40,351 bases of DNA from Prevotellaceae bacterium (GTDB lineage Bacteria; Bacteroidota; Bacteroidia; Bacteroidales; Bacteroidaceae), in NCBI GenBank assembly GCA_003150315.1, contig QAML01000101.1:24862-65212 (forward strand), in the 5' to 3' direction. The position numbers were made by a program, and so were the translations under genes. Positions 8,113 through 17,065 of the stretch are shown piece by piece (the first letter of the stretch is position 1; the number at the start of each line of letters is the position of its first letter). Under the pieces are notes generated by a model. That model did not search any database. It saw only the letters and a program-made list of their open reading frames with translations, and had not been told where the DNA came from.

Positions 8113-8145
8113 TGTTCTTTGTTTTTAATTCGTTATTAATCACGC

Positions 8146-8153
8146 CAAAAGTA
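8146..8153 (-). promoter_or_regulatory. -7 promoter box of the OmpA-family gene
   Basis: TACTTTTG on the minus strand fits TAnnTTTG. The predicted start is near 8139, with a leader of about 27 bases before ATG 8112. Confidence 0.6.
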
Positions 8154-8275
8154 TAAATAAAAAACAGAATGACGCTTTGTGCATGAATGTTTTTAATTAT
8201 TATTGTGTGGATTTGTGGCGTATTATACAAATTTTAAGCTCACAGAGGGCTTTCCGGGGATTTTCTGTTACTCAA

Positions 8276-8788
8276 TTATATTGTTTCCGCGATGTCTTCA
8301 AGTTTCTTGCGGACTTTGGCTGCATGCGGGCAGTCTTCGGCTATATGTCCCACGGGGATTATGGCTATTGCTTCGAAATCCAGGCGTGAAAAGTAGCGCG
8401 ACATCTTTTCCGTGTCGTAATTACACACCCAACAGGTTCCCAATCCACGTTCTGCGGCGGCAAGACAAAGATGTTCGGTGGCAATGGCTGCATCAATGTC
8501 GCCGTGAGGCTTGTTGTCGTAAGGACGAATCCAGTTTTCCGCCGTGTTCTTCATACATATAATATATACAGGAGCTGTTTTGAACCATTCTCGGTCGTAA
8601 CATTCCTGCAACTTGGTCTTGTTTTCTTCAGAAGCAACCACTATGAATTTCCACGGTTGTCTGTTACATGCCGAAGGAGCAAGGCGTGTGGAGTTGAGAA
8701 TATACTCAAGATCGTCCTCGCTTACGGCTTGGTCGGTAAATTTACGGGCAGAAAAACGTTTTTCGCTCAATTCCAAAAAGTCAGACAT
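8276..8788 (-). CDS. Nitroreductase-family FMN oxidoreductase
   Basis: 170 residues, a short single-domain nitroreductase. The N-terminal RFSARKF is the typical FMN-phosphate contact; APSACNRQPWKFIVV is the second FMN-binding stretch; AAIATEHLCLAAAERGLGTCW matches the helix that forms the dimer interface and flavin pocket; IIPVGH closes the fold. The physiological substrate cannot be inferred; family members reduce nitro groups, quinones or flavins with NAD(P)H. The gene begins 21 bases after the SulP gene and is probably its co-transcribed partner, though no functional link is evident. The last 20 residues are charged. No clear terminator is seen after its stop. Confidence 0.88.
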   Translation of the reverse strand: MSDFLELSEKRFSARKFTDQAVSEDDLEYILNSTRLAPSACNRQPWKFIVVASEENKTKLQECYDREWFKTAPVYIICMKNTAENWIRPYDNKPHGDIDAAIATEHLCLAAAERGLGTCWVCNYDTEKMSRYFSRLDFEAIAIIPVGHIAEDCPHAAKVRKKLEDIAETI

Positions 8789-8809
8789 GGTTTTATTGTT
8801 TTTAAGAGG

Positions 8810-10495
8810 TTATTTTTCCTTGGTAATCTCTTCTGCGCGTTTCAAAGCCTTGCTTATGTGGTCGCAGATGTTCTCTTTGCCGAGAAGGTCATAGAATCTT
8901 GCGTGTTCCAGTTGGGCATTTACTTTTTCGCTTACGCCCGACAGCACAACCTGTATGCCTTCTTTTTTGCTCATGTTGCATAAATTGGTAAGGTTGTGTA
9001 TGCCTGTAGAATCGACGAAAGGCACTTTGCGCATGCGTATGACGCGAACTTTCGGACGATCTCCGAATGCTGCCATGACTTCCTCAAACTTATTTCCCGC
9101 ACCAAAGAAATATGGTCCGTTTATTTCGTACACTTCCACATCCTTGGGTATGGTGTAGTGGTCGAGATTCGTGGCAAGAAAATCGAATTCTTTGTTCAAA
9201 TCTATTTCGTCATCGGTTATGGCTTTCACATCAGTGGTTTCCGCCATTCGCTTCATGAACAACAGACACGCAATAATAAGACCCACTTCTATGGCAACCG
9301 TCAAATCGAAGATTATGGTAAGGAAAAAAGTTATCAAAAGCACAGTTACATCGCTTTTGGGGTTTTTCATCAGAGCAAGGAAGGACCGCCAACCGCACAT
9401 GCCGTAACTTACCACAACCAAAACGCCTGCAAGGCATGCCATGGGTATGTATTTTGCCAACGGCATGAGGAAAAGGAAAATCAGCAACAGAACTATTGCG
9501 TGGATAATCCCAGCTATTGGCGTTTTCCCGCCGTTGTTAATGTTGGTCATGGTTCGTGCTATTGCTCCTGTGGCAGGTATTCCGCCGAAAAGGGGAGACG
9601 CTATGTTGGCAAGCCCTTGTGCCACGAGTTCCGTATTGGAATCGTGGTGGTCGCCAATGACACCGTCGGCAACGGTAGCCGAAAGCAATGACTCTATTGC
9701 CCCGAGAATTGCGATGGTTATGGCTGGAGAGACAAGACTTTTGATTGTGTCCCAATTCATGTCGGGAACTTTTGCCGTTGGAAGCACATTACTAATGGCA
9801 AAACGGTCGCCTATGGTTTCTATAGAGGTTACGCCGGCAAAATTCTTGAGCAACAGAGCCACTATTGTCATTAAAATTATGGCTATCAGCGATCCCGGGA
9901 TTTTTTTGCTGAATTTCGGCGTTATGGCAATGATTATGACGCTTGCCACACCTATTATGGTGCACCAAATGTCTATGGTGCTGAAGTTTTGCAGGTACAC
10001 GCCCCATTTCTCAATGAAATCAGACGGGTTGGAAGGCAGTGTCAGCCCGAAGAAGTCCTTTATCTGTGTTGTGAAAATGGTTACGGCAATTCCGCTTGTG
10101 AATCCCACAACAATGGGATAGGGAATGTATTTTATGATAGTGCCGAGGCGCAGTAATCCGAACAGCACAAGAAACAAACCTGCCATGAGTGTGGCTATGG
10201 TAAGTCCTTCAATGCCGTATTTTTGTATGATTCCGTAAATAATTATAATGAATGCGCCGGTAGGTCCTCCTATTTGTACTTTGCTTCCGCCGAAGATTGA
10301 AATGACAAGACCGGCTACGATGGCGGTGATGATGCCTTTTTCGGGAGTTACACCCGATGCTATGCCGAAAGCAATAGCCAGCGGCAAGGCTACTATGCCC
10401 ACTATTATGCCCGCCATGAGGTCGGACATGAATGTTTTCTTGTTGTAGTCTTTGAGAGAGTAAAACAGTTTGGATTTTAACGAGAATGCTTTCAT
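8810..10495 (-). CDS. SulP-family anion transporter with STAS domain
   Basis: 561 residues. The N-terminal ~420 residues are strongly hydrophobic with glycine-rich membrane segments typical of SulP/SLC26 carriers (MSDLMAGIIVGIVALPLAIA near the start, IQIGGPTGAFIIIIYGIIQ-type region, then GGIPATGAIARTMTNINNGG). The cytoplasmic C-terminus (about 430-550) is a STAS domain with VRVIRMRKVPFVDSTGIHNL. Family members move sulfate, bicarbonate or dicarboxylates; the substrate cannot be read from sequence. The ATG at 10495 is preceded by a promoter box 64 bases upstream, and the gene leads a probable two-gene operon with the nitroreductase. Confidence 0.92.
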   Translation of the reverse strand: MKAFSLKSKLFYSLKDYNKKTFMSDLMAGIIVGIVALPLAIAFGIASGVTPEKGIITAIVAGLVISIFGGSKVQIGGPTGAFIIIIYGIIQKYGIEGLTIATLMAGLFLVLFGLLRLGTIIKYIPYPIVVGFTSGIAVTIFTTQIKDFFGLTLPSNPSDFIEKWGVYLQNFSTIDIWCTIIGVASVIIIAITPKFSKKIPGSLIAIILMTIVALLLKNFAGVTSIETIGDRFAISNVLPTAKVPDMNWDTIKSLVSPAITIAILGAIESLLSATVADGVIGDHHDSNTELVAQGLANIASPLFGGIPATGAIARTMTNINNGGKTPIAGIIHAIVLLLIFLFLMPLAKYIPMACLAGVLVVVSYGMCGWRSFLALMKNPKSDVTVLLITFFLTIIFDLTVAIEVGLIIACLLFMKRMAETTDVKAITDDEIDLNKEFDFLATNLDHYTIPKDVEVYEINGPYFFGAGNKFEEVMAAFGDRPKVRVIRMRKVPFVDSTGIHNLTNLCNMSKKEGIQVVLSGVSEKVNAQLEHARFYDLLGKENICDHISKALKRAEEITKEK

Positions 10496-10558
10496 CTGAA
10501 AGTTATATTGTGATTAAGAAATAGGCTGCTCCTTGTGAGTGCCTGCTGAAATGAGGTG

Positions 10559-10566
10559 CAAAAGTA
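10559..10566 (-). promoter_or_regulatory. -7 promoter box of the SulP operon
   Basis: TACTTTTG on the minus strand fits TAnnTTTG, with a predicted leader of about 57 bases. Confidence 0.55.
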
Positions 10567-10599
10567 CGAAGATTTTTCAACATGGCAAAACATTCTTTA

Positions 10600-10628
10600 A
10601 CACAAAGCCCCACATGTGGGTTTTGTGT
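10600..10628. other. Palindrome upstream of the SulP promoter
   Basis: ACACAAA and TTTGTGT flank a core CCCACATGTGGG, making a roughly 29-bp imperfect palindrome, 34 bases upstream of the SulP -7 box. It could be an operator or a terminator remnant. Neither side has a strong T-run on the minus strand, so an operator reading is slightly favoured. Confidence 0.35.
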
Positions 10629-10720
10629 TTTGGATTGCTGTAAAACGAGTACTTATAATAATTGTATATTCTGTGGATATATGCGCAGAAAATAGTGATT
10701 TTTTCCTCCAAATGGGATTT

Positions 10721-10849
10721 TGTAAAAAACACAAGGGAAATTGTAAAAAATACGAGCCATGTATTTCAAAATATATGGCTCGTATTTTAAAATAAAAGGC
10801 TTATATTTTTTGACTTTACAAATATCTGGATAATAGCGACTTATAAAAT
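10721..10849. repeat. Interspersed palindromic repeat, copy 3
   Basis: The core hairpin at 10747-10788 pairs 19 of 21 positions; its arms carry ACGAGCCAT and ATGGCTCGT, while other copies have ACAAG and CTTGT at the equivalent place, so the two arms changed together. An AAAAGGCTTATATTTTTTGA unit follows. The right tail TAGCGACTTATAAAA matches copies 2 and 4. It lies next to the 3' end of the secreted TIM-barrel gene at 10977. Confidence 0.85.
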
Positions 10850-10976
10850 CGTCAGTGCGAGGTTTATTTCCTTTTGTATCAAGACTTTAAGCACAAACAG
10901 GTGCAAAACGCAACTTTTATGAATGCTTCTTGTATATAAGATGAATATTTGTATGGGGTTTTACTCCTAATGGGGA

Positions 10977-12218
10977 TTATTTGTTAGATAAAATCTCGTA
11001 AATTGATGCATCGCCCGGGGCAATACGTGTAAGGGTCTCGTAAAGATTTGCTGATGTTTCCGTCCCGTCGCGCCTTATCAGTTTGGCTTTGGCGGAGAAA
11101 TGCAGGTTCAGGTCTGCAGGCTCTTCCCAACTGCGGTTTACGAGGACAAGAAAGCGGCGTCCCTTGTTGTTTATCTGCGAAACAGTGATTCCGCCGTTGA
11201 TTACGTAGAGCGTGTCAACTCCTTTTGGAAGCGTGGTAAGCGGATGTGTGCCTTCGGGAAGGGGCTCGCCAAGATGATTAACAGCTTCAACAGTCCCGTC
11301 AAGAAACACAAAAGCCCTGTTTTGTATTTCTCGATTTACGGTTCTGGTAAGTTCGTAAACATGTGTACGCACGCCTTCGTCGCTTATAGGAGCTTCGTGG
11401 TAATCGAATGCGCGGTCGTATCTCGGCGGACACCAAAACGTGAAGTATTGCAAGCCTTGCGAACCATAGGCAAGCCCTGTGTAGAGTTGCAAACGCAGTT
11501 GCTCTATTGTCGGAGTAGGATAGGTTATGCTCGTGGTATGGGGAGTGGCAAGCGCAAAAGTCCAGAACGGAAGATTATGACGCATGCAAACGGTGCGCAT
11601 TATCTCAAGATTCTTATACCATTCCGTTTTTATCCCCGCAGTGGTAATTGGGTAGATGTCCCAAGAAACAAAAGGAAGCGCAACTTTATTAATGAATGCC
11701 TCTACATAGTCTTCGTATGTTCCTCCGAAAGTAACGGGGTCAACGAAATATGGAAAGAGATTCAAATATATAAGGTGCTTTGAATCTGCTTTCTTGATTT
11801 TTTCTGCCCATTCGGCGAGTTTTTCAAAATCTGAAGCTGGCGGTTCATCAACAAGGAAATATCCGGCAAGCCCTTTGCAAGATTTCAGAATTTTCACGGC
11901 ACTGTCGGGATTGCTTTTCAGCTCCGGACACGTAACGATTGACTTTATATTATATTTTGCACTGAGCTTCAGCAGTTTTTTTACATCGTTCAAATTTTTG
12001 AAACGGTGAAAAGAGAAATTTATATTGATTCCTGCCTCTTTCAAAGCCATGAAATTTGTGTCTGTAAGCTCGTTGGCGGGAATGCTCGCCCACGCCATAA
12101 TGGGAATCTCGCCTTTGGGTGCGGGGTTGAAGTATTTTATCGTGGTTACTTGCGCTCCGCTGTGAACTGCAAACGAGAAAGCACAGACGAATATCAGATT
12201 TTTGAAAAAGGCTTTCAT
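10977..12218 (-). CDS. Secreted TIM-barrel glycoside-hydrolase-like protein
   Basis: 413 residues with an N-terminal signal peptide (FKNLIFVCAFSFAVHSGA). The body follows a TIM-barrel glycosidase pattern: MAWASIPANELTDTNFMALK (strand 1 and helix), KSIVTCPEL, GLAGYFLVDEPPASDF (candidate catalytic acidic residues after strand 4), FVSWDIYPI, LPFWTFALA, GSQGLQYFTFW, then a C-terminal beta domain (RRFLVLVNRSW). This layout recalls GH42-like or related clan-A proteins, but I cannot name a family. It starts five bases after the GH57 gene and appears to be the last gene of the glycogen operon, though a secreted enzyme would not meet cytoplasmic glycogen. Its substrate might be extracellular alpha-glucan (inference). 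Confidence 0.72.
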   Translation of the reverse strand: MKAFFKNLIFVCAFSFAVHSGAQVTTIKYFNPAPKGEIPIMAWASIPANELTDTNFMALKEAGININFSFHRFKNLNDVKKLLKLSAKYNIKSIVTCPELKSNPDSAVKILKSCKGLAGYFLVDEPPASDFEKLAEWAEKIKKADSKHLIYLNLFPYFVDPVTFGGTYEDYVEAFINKVALPFVSWDIYPITTAGIKTEWYKNLEIMRTVCMRHNLPFWTFALATPHTTSITYPTPTIEQLRLQLYTGLAYGSQGLQYFTFWCPPRYDRAFDYHEAPISDEGVRTHVYELTRTVNREIQNRAFVFLDGTVEAVNHLGEPLPEGTHPLTTLPKGVDTLYVINGGITVSQINNKGRRFLVLVNRSWEEPADLNLHFSAKAKLIRRDGTETSANLYETLTRIAPGDASIYEILSNK

Positions 12219-12223
12219 GGAAT

Positions 12224-13642
12224 CTACTTTTTTTCGGGTGGTGTGGCTGTTTTTTTCTTTGTTGTAGCTTTGCTTTTGGCGTTTTTTGCCGGTTTCTCGT
12301 CGGCTTTGGCAGTGCGAGTGGTCTTTTTGCTGCTTTTTCCGCTTTCACGTGTCAATTTATCTATTATTGCGTGGAGTTTCACAATTTCCTTGTCTTTCAT
12401 CTCAAGCTCTTCTTCCTGGTTTCTTATTGAAGTAAGAAGCGAAGAAAGCTCCTCGTTGTCAATGTCAGGATACAAATCGTTAACTCTTGTCATGAAATCG
12501 CCGAGAATATTCATGTAATTAATAAAAGCATCTTCGGGTGTTTCGTAAATGCCACGGTATCCGCCCTTTGCGCTCGGCTTTGTGTTCATGAATCTGAAGT
12601 TGTTTGTGGCTTGCAGATAGTTCCAGTCCTGTTTTATCTGGCGGTTGTCGCAAATTCTGACGCGGTCGGCAATGCTGTATAGCTTTTCAAAGGCTTCGCG
12701 CTGCATTATGTTTCCGAGCCATGCGCTTGTGTCTCTTTCTTCATCAACCCATGAAATAGGATATGGCACACTCAGACTTCCGGCACTCTTTGTTTTTGAA
12801 CAAATTTCCGAAGGTGTGGAAAAAGTTATGCCGCGCTTTTTGGCTTCTTCAGGCAAAGCCTTGAAAAATTCAAGTATGTTGGATGACAAAGGTTGGAAAA
12901 TGCCGAGAGCGCAAAGCTCCATGAATATGTTAATTACCTGTTCGTCTTCCGGCATCTTGGCTATCCAGTCCATATATTTGTCTGCGAAAAGCGGAAACTC
13001 ACTCCACGAAGGATTATTAAACCTCAGACTTATGTCTTCGGAGAGACGATGGTCGCGCAAAAGAAGTTTCAGTTTCGGGGCAATGGAACAGTTGTAAATA
13101 AAGTGCGGACTCTTCCAACCTAAAATGTGTTTTGCACCTTCGGTGAGCATTCCCTTGAATCCCATTCCCGCTACAAGTTCGCCTATTTCATCTGAATAGA
13201 TAAGACAAGAGTTACGGAAAATTTTGGGAGTGGCTCCGAAGATGGAATTAACCTTGTGGCAAAGCAATTTAACGTCTTCTTTGAAACATTCTGCATTGGC
13301 AAGCGAAGAAAGACCATGCGAATACGGTTCCGCCAAAATCTCGCAGCAGCCCGTATCATAAAGACGTTTTATCAGATCAAGCACTTCGGGTGCGTGGCTT
13401 TCAAGTTGTTCTATGGCACAACCCGAAAGCGACAAGGCACATTTGAAAAAACGCTTGTTACTTTCCGCCATGCTAATAAGAGTCTTCAAAGCGGGAATAT
13501 ATGATTTCTCGGCGGTTTCGGTAATACTGCGGGCGTTTTCGTAATCGTCGTAATAGTAGTGGTCAGTACCTATGTCGAAAAAGCGATAGCGTTTCAGGTG
13601 AATGTTCTGATGTATTTCGAAATATAAACATATCGTTTTCAT
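12224..13642 (-). CDS. GH57-family glycoside hydrolase with basic C-terminal tail
   Basis: 472 residues. The start ICLYFEIHQNIHLKRYRFFDI carries the GH57 opening strand and His-Gln motif (usually HQP). CEILAEPYSHGLSSLANAECF and PKIFRNSCLIYSDEIGELV correspond to the next conserved regions of the family, here annotated in gut Bacteroidales as alpha-amylase or amylopullulanase-like. GH57 enzymes hydrolyse or branch alpha-glucans. A coiled-coil stretch (about 400-432) is followed by a highly basic tail at 436-472 (13 Lys and one Arg in 37 residues, Ala/Thr-rich). The gene follows the glycosyltransferase by 14 bases in the operon and should act in the cytoplasm, as no signal peptide is present. 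Confidence 0.85.
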   Translation of the reverse strand: MKTICLYFEIHQNIHLKRYRFFDIGTDHYYYDDYENARSITETAEKSYIPALKTLISMAESNKRFFKCALSLSGCAIEQLESHAPEVLDLIKRLYDTGCCEILAEPYSHGLSSLANAECFKEDVKLLCHKVNSIFGATPKIFRNSCLIYSDEIGELVAGMGFKGMLTEGAKHILGWKSPHFIYNCSIAPKLKLLLRDHRLSEDISLRFNNPSWSEFPLFADKYMDWIAKMPEDEQVINIFMELCALGIFQPLSSNILEFFKALPEEAKKRGITFSTPSEICSKTKSAGSLSVPYPISWVDEERDTSAWLGNIMQREAFEKLYSIADRVRICDNRQIKQDWNYLQATNNFRFMNTKPSAKGGYRGIYETPEDAFINYMNILGDFMTRVNDLYPDIDNEELSSLLTSIRNQEEELEMKDKEIVKLHAIIDKLTRESGKSSKKTTRTAKADEKPAKNAKSKATTKKKTATPPEKK

Positions 13643-13656
13643 GTCCGTATTGTTAT

Positions 13657-14946
13657 TCAGTTGTTGTGATAATATCTGTGGAATGTAAGTTCGTAAAGAT
13701 TGCGGATTTTTAATCCGACTTTCTCCCAGGTTATTTGGTCAACTTCTTTTTTGCCTTCGTCTTTGAGATATTGATAAAGAGCATCGTTGGTGCAAATGGA
13801 ATACATGGCATCTGCCATGGCATTTATGTCCCAATAGTCAAGTTTGATGCAGTTTTTAAGAATCTCGGAGCAGCCGGATTGTTTACTGATAATAGAAGGA
13901 ACTCCGCACTGCATAGCTTCGAGCGGGGAGATTCCGAAAGGCTCGGATACGGATGGCATTACGTAAACATCGCTTTTGCAATAAGCTTCATAGACTTGGT
14001 TACCTTTCATAAAACCAGGGAAATGAAAACGGTCTGTTATGCCTCGCCGTGCAGCAAGTTCTATCATTGCATTCATCATATCTCCGCTTCCTGCCATGCA
14101 GAATCTTATATGGCGTGTGCGTTGAAGTACGAGTGCAGCGGCTTCTACGAAATATTCAGGACCTTTCTGCATAGTAATTCTTCCGAGAAAAGTTACTACA
14201 CGTTCCTTACGTTCTTTGAGAGGAAGGCGATGAGCAATAATTTCTTCTTTTCCCGGCTCGAGCGGATATACAGCATTATGCACGGCAAAGCATTTGTCCG
14301 GGCTTTGATGATAATGATTTATTACCGTTTGCCGCGTAAGCTCGCTTACGCACATTATACAGTCGGCGTGATCCATTCCGTCTTTTTCAATACCGTAAAC
14401 CGTGGGGTTAACATGCCCTCTGCTGCGGTCGAAATCTGTTGCGTGAACATGGATGACCAGTGGCTTTCCCGAAACTTGCTTTGCGTGTATGCCGGCAGGG
14501 TAAGTAAGCCAATCGTGTGCGTGAATTATATCGAACTGTTGCTGACGTGCAACAACTCCTGCCACTATGGAATAGTTGTTTATTTCCTCGTTAAGATTGT
14601 CTGGATATCTTCCCGAAAAATTAATACAACCAAGATCGTCTGTATATCGGTAGTTGAAGTCTGCGTAAATGTGATTGCGCAAGTCGTAATACAAATCCGG
14701 CGACATGCGATGCCCTATTCGTTGTTCTACATATTCGCGATTAACATCGTGCCAAACTACCGGCACATTGTTCATTGGTATTATGTTAAGAAAAGAGTGG
14801 TCTTCGTCTCCATGCGGATTGGGAAGGCACAGAGTTATGTCCATGTCTCCCTGCGCTGCAAGTCCTTTGGTTATGCCGTAGCTTGCAGTTCCGAGTCCGC
14901 CAAGGATGTGGGGAGGAAACTCCCAACCGAACATTAGAACTTTCAT
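13657..14946 (-). CDS. Glycosyltransferase, glycogen synthase-like (GT4/GT5 type)
   Basis: 429 residues with a GT-B fold. The N-terminal domain begins KVLMFGWEFPPHILGGLGTA, the glycine-rich loop that contacts the nucleotide sugar in glycogen synthases, and has FDIIHAHDWLTYPAG. The C-terminal domain has VVTFLGRITMQKGPEYFVEA and VMPSVSEPFGISPLEAMQCG, including the spaced Glu pair typical of retaining enzymes. Position between a debranching enzyme and a GH57 protein makes an alpha-glucan synthase role likely, as in the Bacteroides glycogen cluster. The ATG overlaps the debranching-enzyme stop by four bases (ATGA). It is shorter than classical GlgA (about 475 residues). Confidence 0.85.
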   Translation of the reverse strand: MKVLMFGWEFPPHILGGLGTASYGITKGLAAQGDMDITLCLPNPHGDEDHSFLNIIPMNNVPVVWHDVNREYVEQRIGHRMSPDLYYDLRNHIYADFNYRYTDDLGCINFSGRYPDNLNEEINNYSIVAGVVARQQQFDIIHAHDWLTYPAGIHAKQVSGKPLVIHVHATDFDRSRGHVNPTVYGIEKDGMDHADCIMCVSELTRQTVINHYHQSPDKCFAVHNAVYPLEPGKEEIIAHRLPLKERKERVVTFLGRITMQKGPEYFVEAAALVLQRTRHIRFCMAGSGDMMNAMIELAARRGITDRFHFPGFMKGNQVYEAYCKSDVYVMPSVSEPFGISPLEAMQCGVPSIISKQSGCSEILKNCIKLDYWDINAMADAMYSICTNDALYQYLKDEGKKEVDQITWEKVGLKIRNLYELTFHRYYHNN

Positions 14947-16919
14947 ATTGTTTCCTCTTTATAAGGATTGTTTTCATTGTATTTCTCAAGCAGTCTTTCT
15001 GCTCTCAGAATACCGCTCACACTCATGGCAAAAGCAAACGCACCTCTCCCGTGGAAAGGTGGATCTCCGTCGAATAATTCAGGCAGTGTGCCTATAAAGT
15101 GATAAGACATTTCTTCATCGAAGCCTATCAATTGACGTTCTATATAAGATAGCCCGCTGCGTTTATATACTCTTAGATATGCTTCAAGATAAAAACCCAT
15201 AAGCCAAGGCCATGCCGTGCCTTGATAGTAACAGCGATCACGCTGTTGCGGCGGACCTGCGAAAATAGGATTATATCCTCCGCTTTTGGGACTGAGAGAA
15301 CGAAGCCCTTTGGGCGTAACAAGTTCACGGGTACAAATATCGAGCACGGTCTTTCTGGCTGTCGGTGAAAGAGGTGAATGATCAAGCGCAACTGCAAATA
15401 TCTGATTAGGTCTAACACTCCAATCGGGCGTTGTGCCGTCAACATAATCAAATAAGTAACCGTATTCGTTCAGGAAAGTTTTGCTGAAAGAATTTTCTAC
15501 TTTTGACGTAACGGAAGATATTTCATACAGAGACGCTATCTCTTCTTCCGTGCCGAATTCCTTTATAAGTTCTGTTTGGAATTTAAGAGCATTATACCAA
15601 AGAGCATTGAATTCCACAATATATCCGGAGCGCGGTACAATCGGCTTTCCATCAATTGTGGAGTTCATCCATGTAATTGCTTTTTCATGTCCGCTTGAAT
15701 ATACGAGACCATTGTCGTGTACGAACAAATTCGGATGTTTTCCAGCAAGAACATAACTCATAATTTCGTTGAGCAGTGTGCCGTATTTTGCATAACATTC
15801 TTTGCCGGACACAAGTTTGGCGTATTGCTGTATGCACCACGTTGCCCACAAAGGGACATCCGGTTTGTCTATCTCATATATGTTTACGGAAAGCTTACGA
15901 TTGTTCATGAAATCACGCATGGCTTTGGCAAAAGTTTCCATGTATAATTCGAAAAGTTTGTTCTCTCCTATATTTAGAGTCAGTCCCGGCATAGCCACAA
16001 GCATGTCTCTTGCACGGCATTTGAACCATGGCCAACCTGCAATTATATAGTGTTCTCCGTTTTCTTCTATTTTGAACTGGTGAGCGGCATGTACAAGACA
16101 CTGATAGAAGTTACCTATTCCTTCATGCTTGTCCACTTCTTTATCCATTTGCTTTTTCATCAAAGTGGGACGAATCTCGCTCAATCCCGCACTGAAAACT
16201 ATTTGTTCTCCTTTGCGAATGTCAACTTCAAAATATCCAGGCACCAAAAGATCTTCGTTTGCTTCGTATCCGCGTTCGCGTTCGCGCGGGTAGTCAAGCC
16301 CGAGGTACCATTGCGGGTCGTAAACAAATTCACTTTTTTTGTTTAGCTGCATATACAGGTAGGGATAGCCGCTGTAAAGACACATTTTTATTCCGTTGTC
16401 AACGGGAGTATAGTTTAGATTTGCCGCCCAATTTTCGTGAGTAAATTGATTTGCGCTGCGGAATGCAAGAAAAGGCTTGAAACGCAACTTTGTCTTTGAG
16501 TGCGCATCAACTAATGTGTATCTTATCAGAATTCTCGGTTCTCCGGATTGAAATGCTATTTCTTTTTGCAGCACAACACCTCCCACGCGGTAAGTGGTAA
16601 TCGGAACTTTGAACCATTCAAAGCGGTTTATGTATTTGTGTCCTTTGGGACTGTAGTTTTCGCCTTGATATTTATGAAGCCCGAGATTGAATTCCGCACC
16701 GTGCTGTATGACAGTTTCGTCAAGTGAAGAAAGAAGCACGTGGCTTTTGTCGTCCATGGTAGGAATTGGAACTACAAGCAGCCCGTCGTATTTGCGGATA
16801 TTGCAACCGGTAAGAGTGGTAGAGGCATAAGAACCGCCTTTGTTGGTCAGCAAAACTTCCTTGAAAAGACTTTCCTGAAGGTTTGTCATCTGGGGCTTAT
16901 CGAACTTTAAGTAGCTCAT
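14943..16919 (-). CDS. Glycogen debranching enzyme (amylo-alpha-1,6-glucosidase)
   Basis: 658 residues. The N-terminal ~270 residues form a beta-rich domain (GGSYASTTLTGCNIRKYDGL, FRVGGVVLQKEI-like stretch) of the GDE N-terminal type. The C-terminal (alpha/alpha)6 part carries YIIAGWPWFKCRARDMLVAMPGL, VPLWATWCIQQYA, WSVRPNQIFAVALDHSPL and YYQGTAWPWLMGFYLEAYL, all hallmarks of the GDE_C (GH133) debranching family. It removes alpha-1,6-linked glucose at glycogen branch points. As first gene of the operon it has a promoter box 26 bases upstream of the ATG. The order debranching enzyme, synthase, GH57 is the same three-gene set known in Bacteroides. Confidence 0.93.
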   Translation of the reverse strand: MSYLKFDKPQMTNLQESLFKEVLLTNKGGSYASTTLTGCNIRKYDGLLVVPIPTMDDKSHVLLSSLDETVIQHGAEFNLGLHKYQGENYSPKGHKYINRFEWFKVPITTYRVGGVVLQKEIAFQSGEPRILIRYTLVDAHSKTKLRFKPFLAFRSANQFTHENWAANLNYTPVDNGIKMCLYSGYPYLYMQLNKKSEFVYDPQWYLGLDYPRERERGYEANEDLLVPGYFEVDIRKGEQIVFSAGLSEIRPTLMKKQMDKEVDKHEGIGNFYQCLVHAAHQFKIEENGEHYIIAGWPWFKCRARDMLVAMPGLTLNIGENKLFELYMETFAKAMRDFMNNRKLSVNIYEIDKPDVPLWATWCIQQYAKLVSGKECYAKYGTLLNEIMSYVLAGKHPNLFVHDNGLVYSSGHEKAITWMNSTIDGKPIVPRSGYIVEFNALWYNALKFQTELIKEFGTEEEIASLYEISSVTSKVENSFSKTFLNEYGYLFDYVDGTTPDWSVRPNQIFAVALDHSPLSPTARKTVLDICTRELVTPKGLRSLSPKSGGYNPIFAGPPQQRDRCYYQGTAWPWLMGFYLEAYLRVYKRSGLSYIERQLIGFDEEMSYHFIGTLPELFDGDPPFHGRGAFAFAMSVSGILRAERLLEKYNENNPYKEETI

Positions 16920-16944
16920 GGTGTCTTAGTCTTGTTTTGTTTTT

Positions 16945-16952
16945 CAAAGTTA
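16945..16952 (-). promoter_or_regulatory. -7 promoter box of the glycogen operon
   Basis: TAACTTTG on the minus strand fits TAnnTTTG. The predicted leader is about 20 bases. It would drive all four genes down to 10977, because every junction is an overlap or a gap of at most 14 bases. Confidence 0.6.
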
Positions 16953-17065
16953 CCGTTTTTTATTGAAAAGCAGACATAGCAAACATGTTTTTTTACACAT
17001 CGAATGTTTTTTTGTAGAAACGGGTGTGTATAAACGGTTGAATACGTTATTTGCGTCAGTTCATA

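Noticed and set aside
13735..14937. A 400-codon open frame antisense to the glycosyltransferase
   Set aside because: The opposite strand has a complete GT-B enzyme with motifs throughout; the antisense frame has none.
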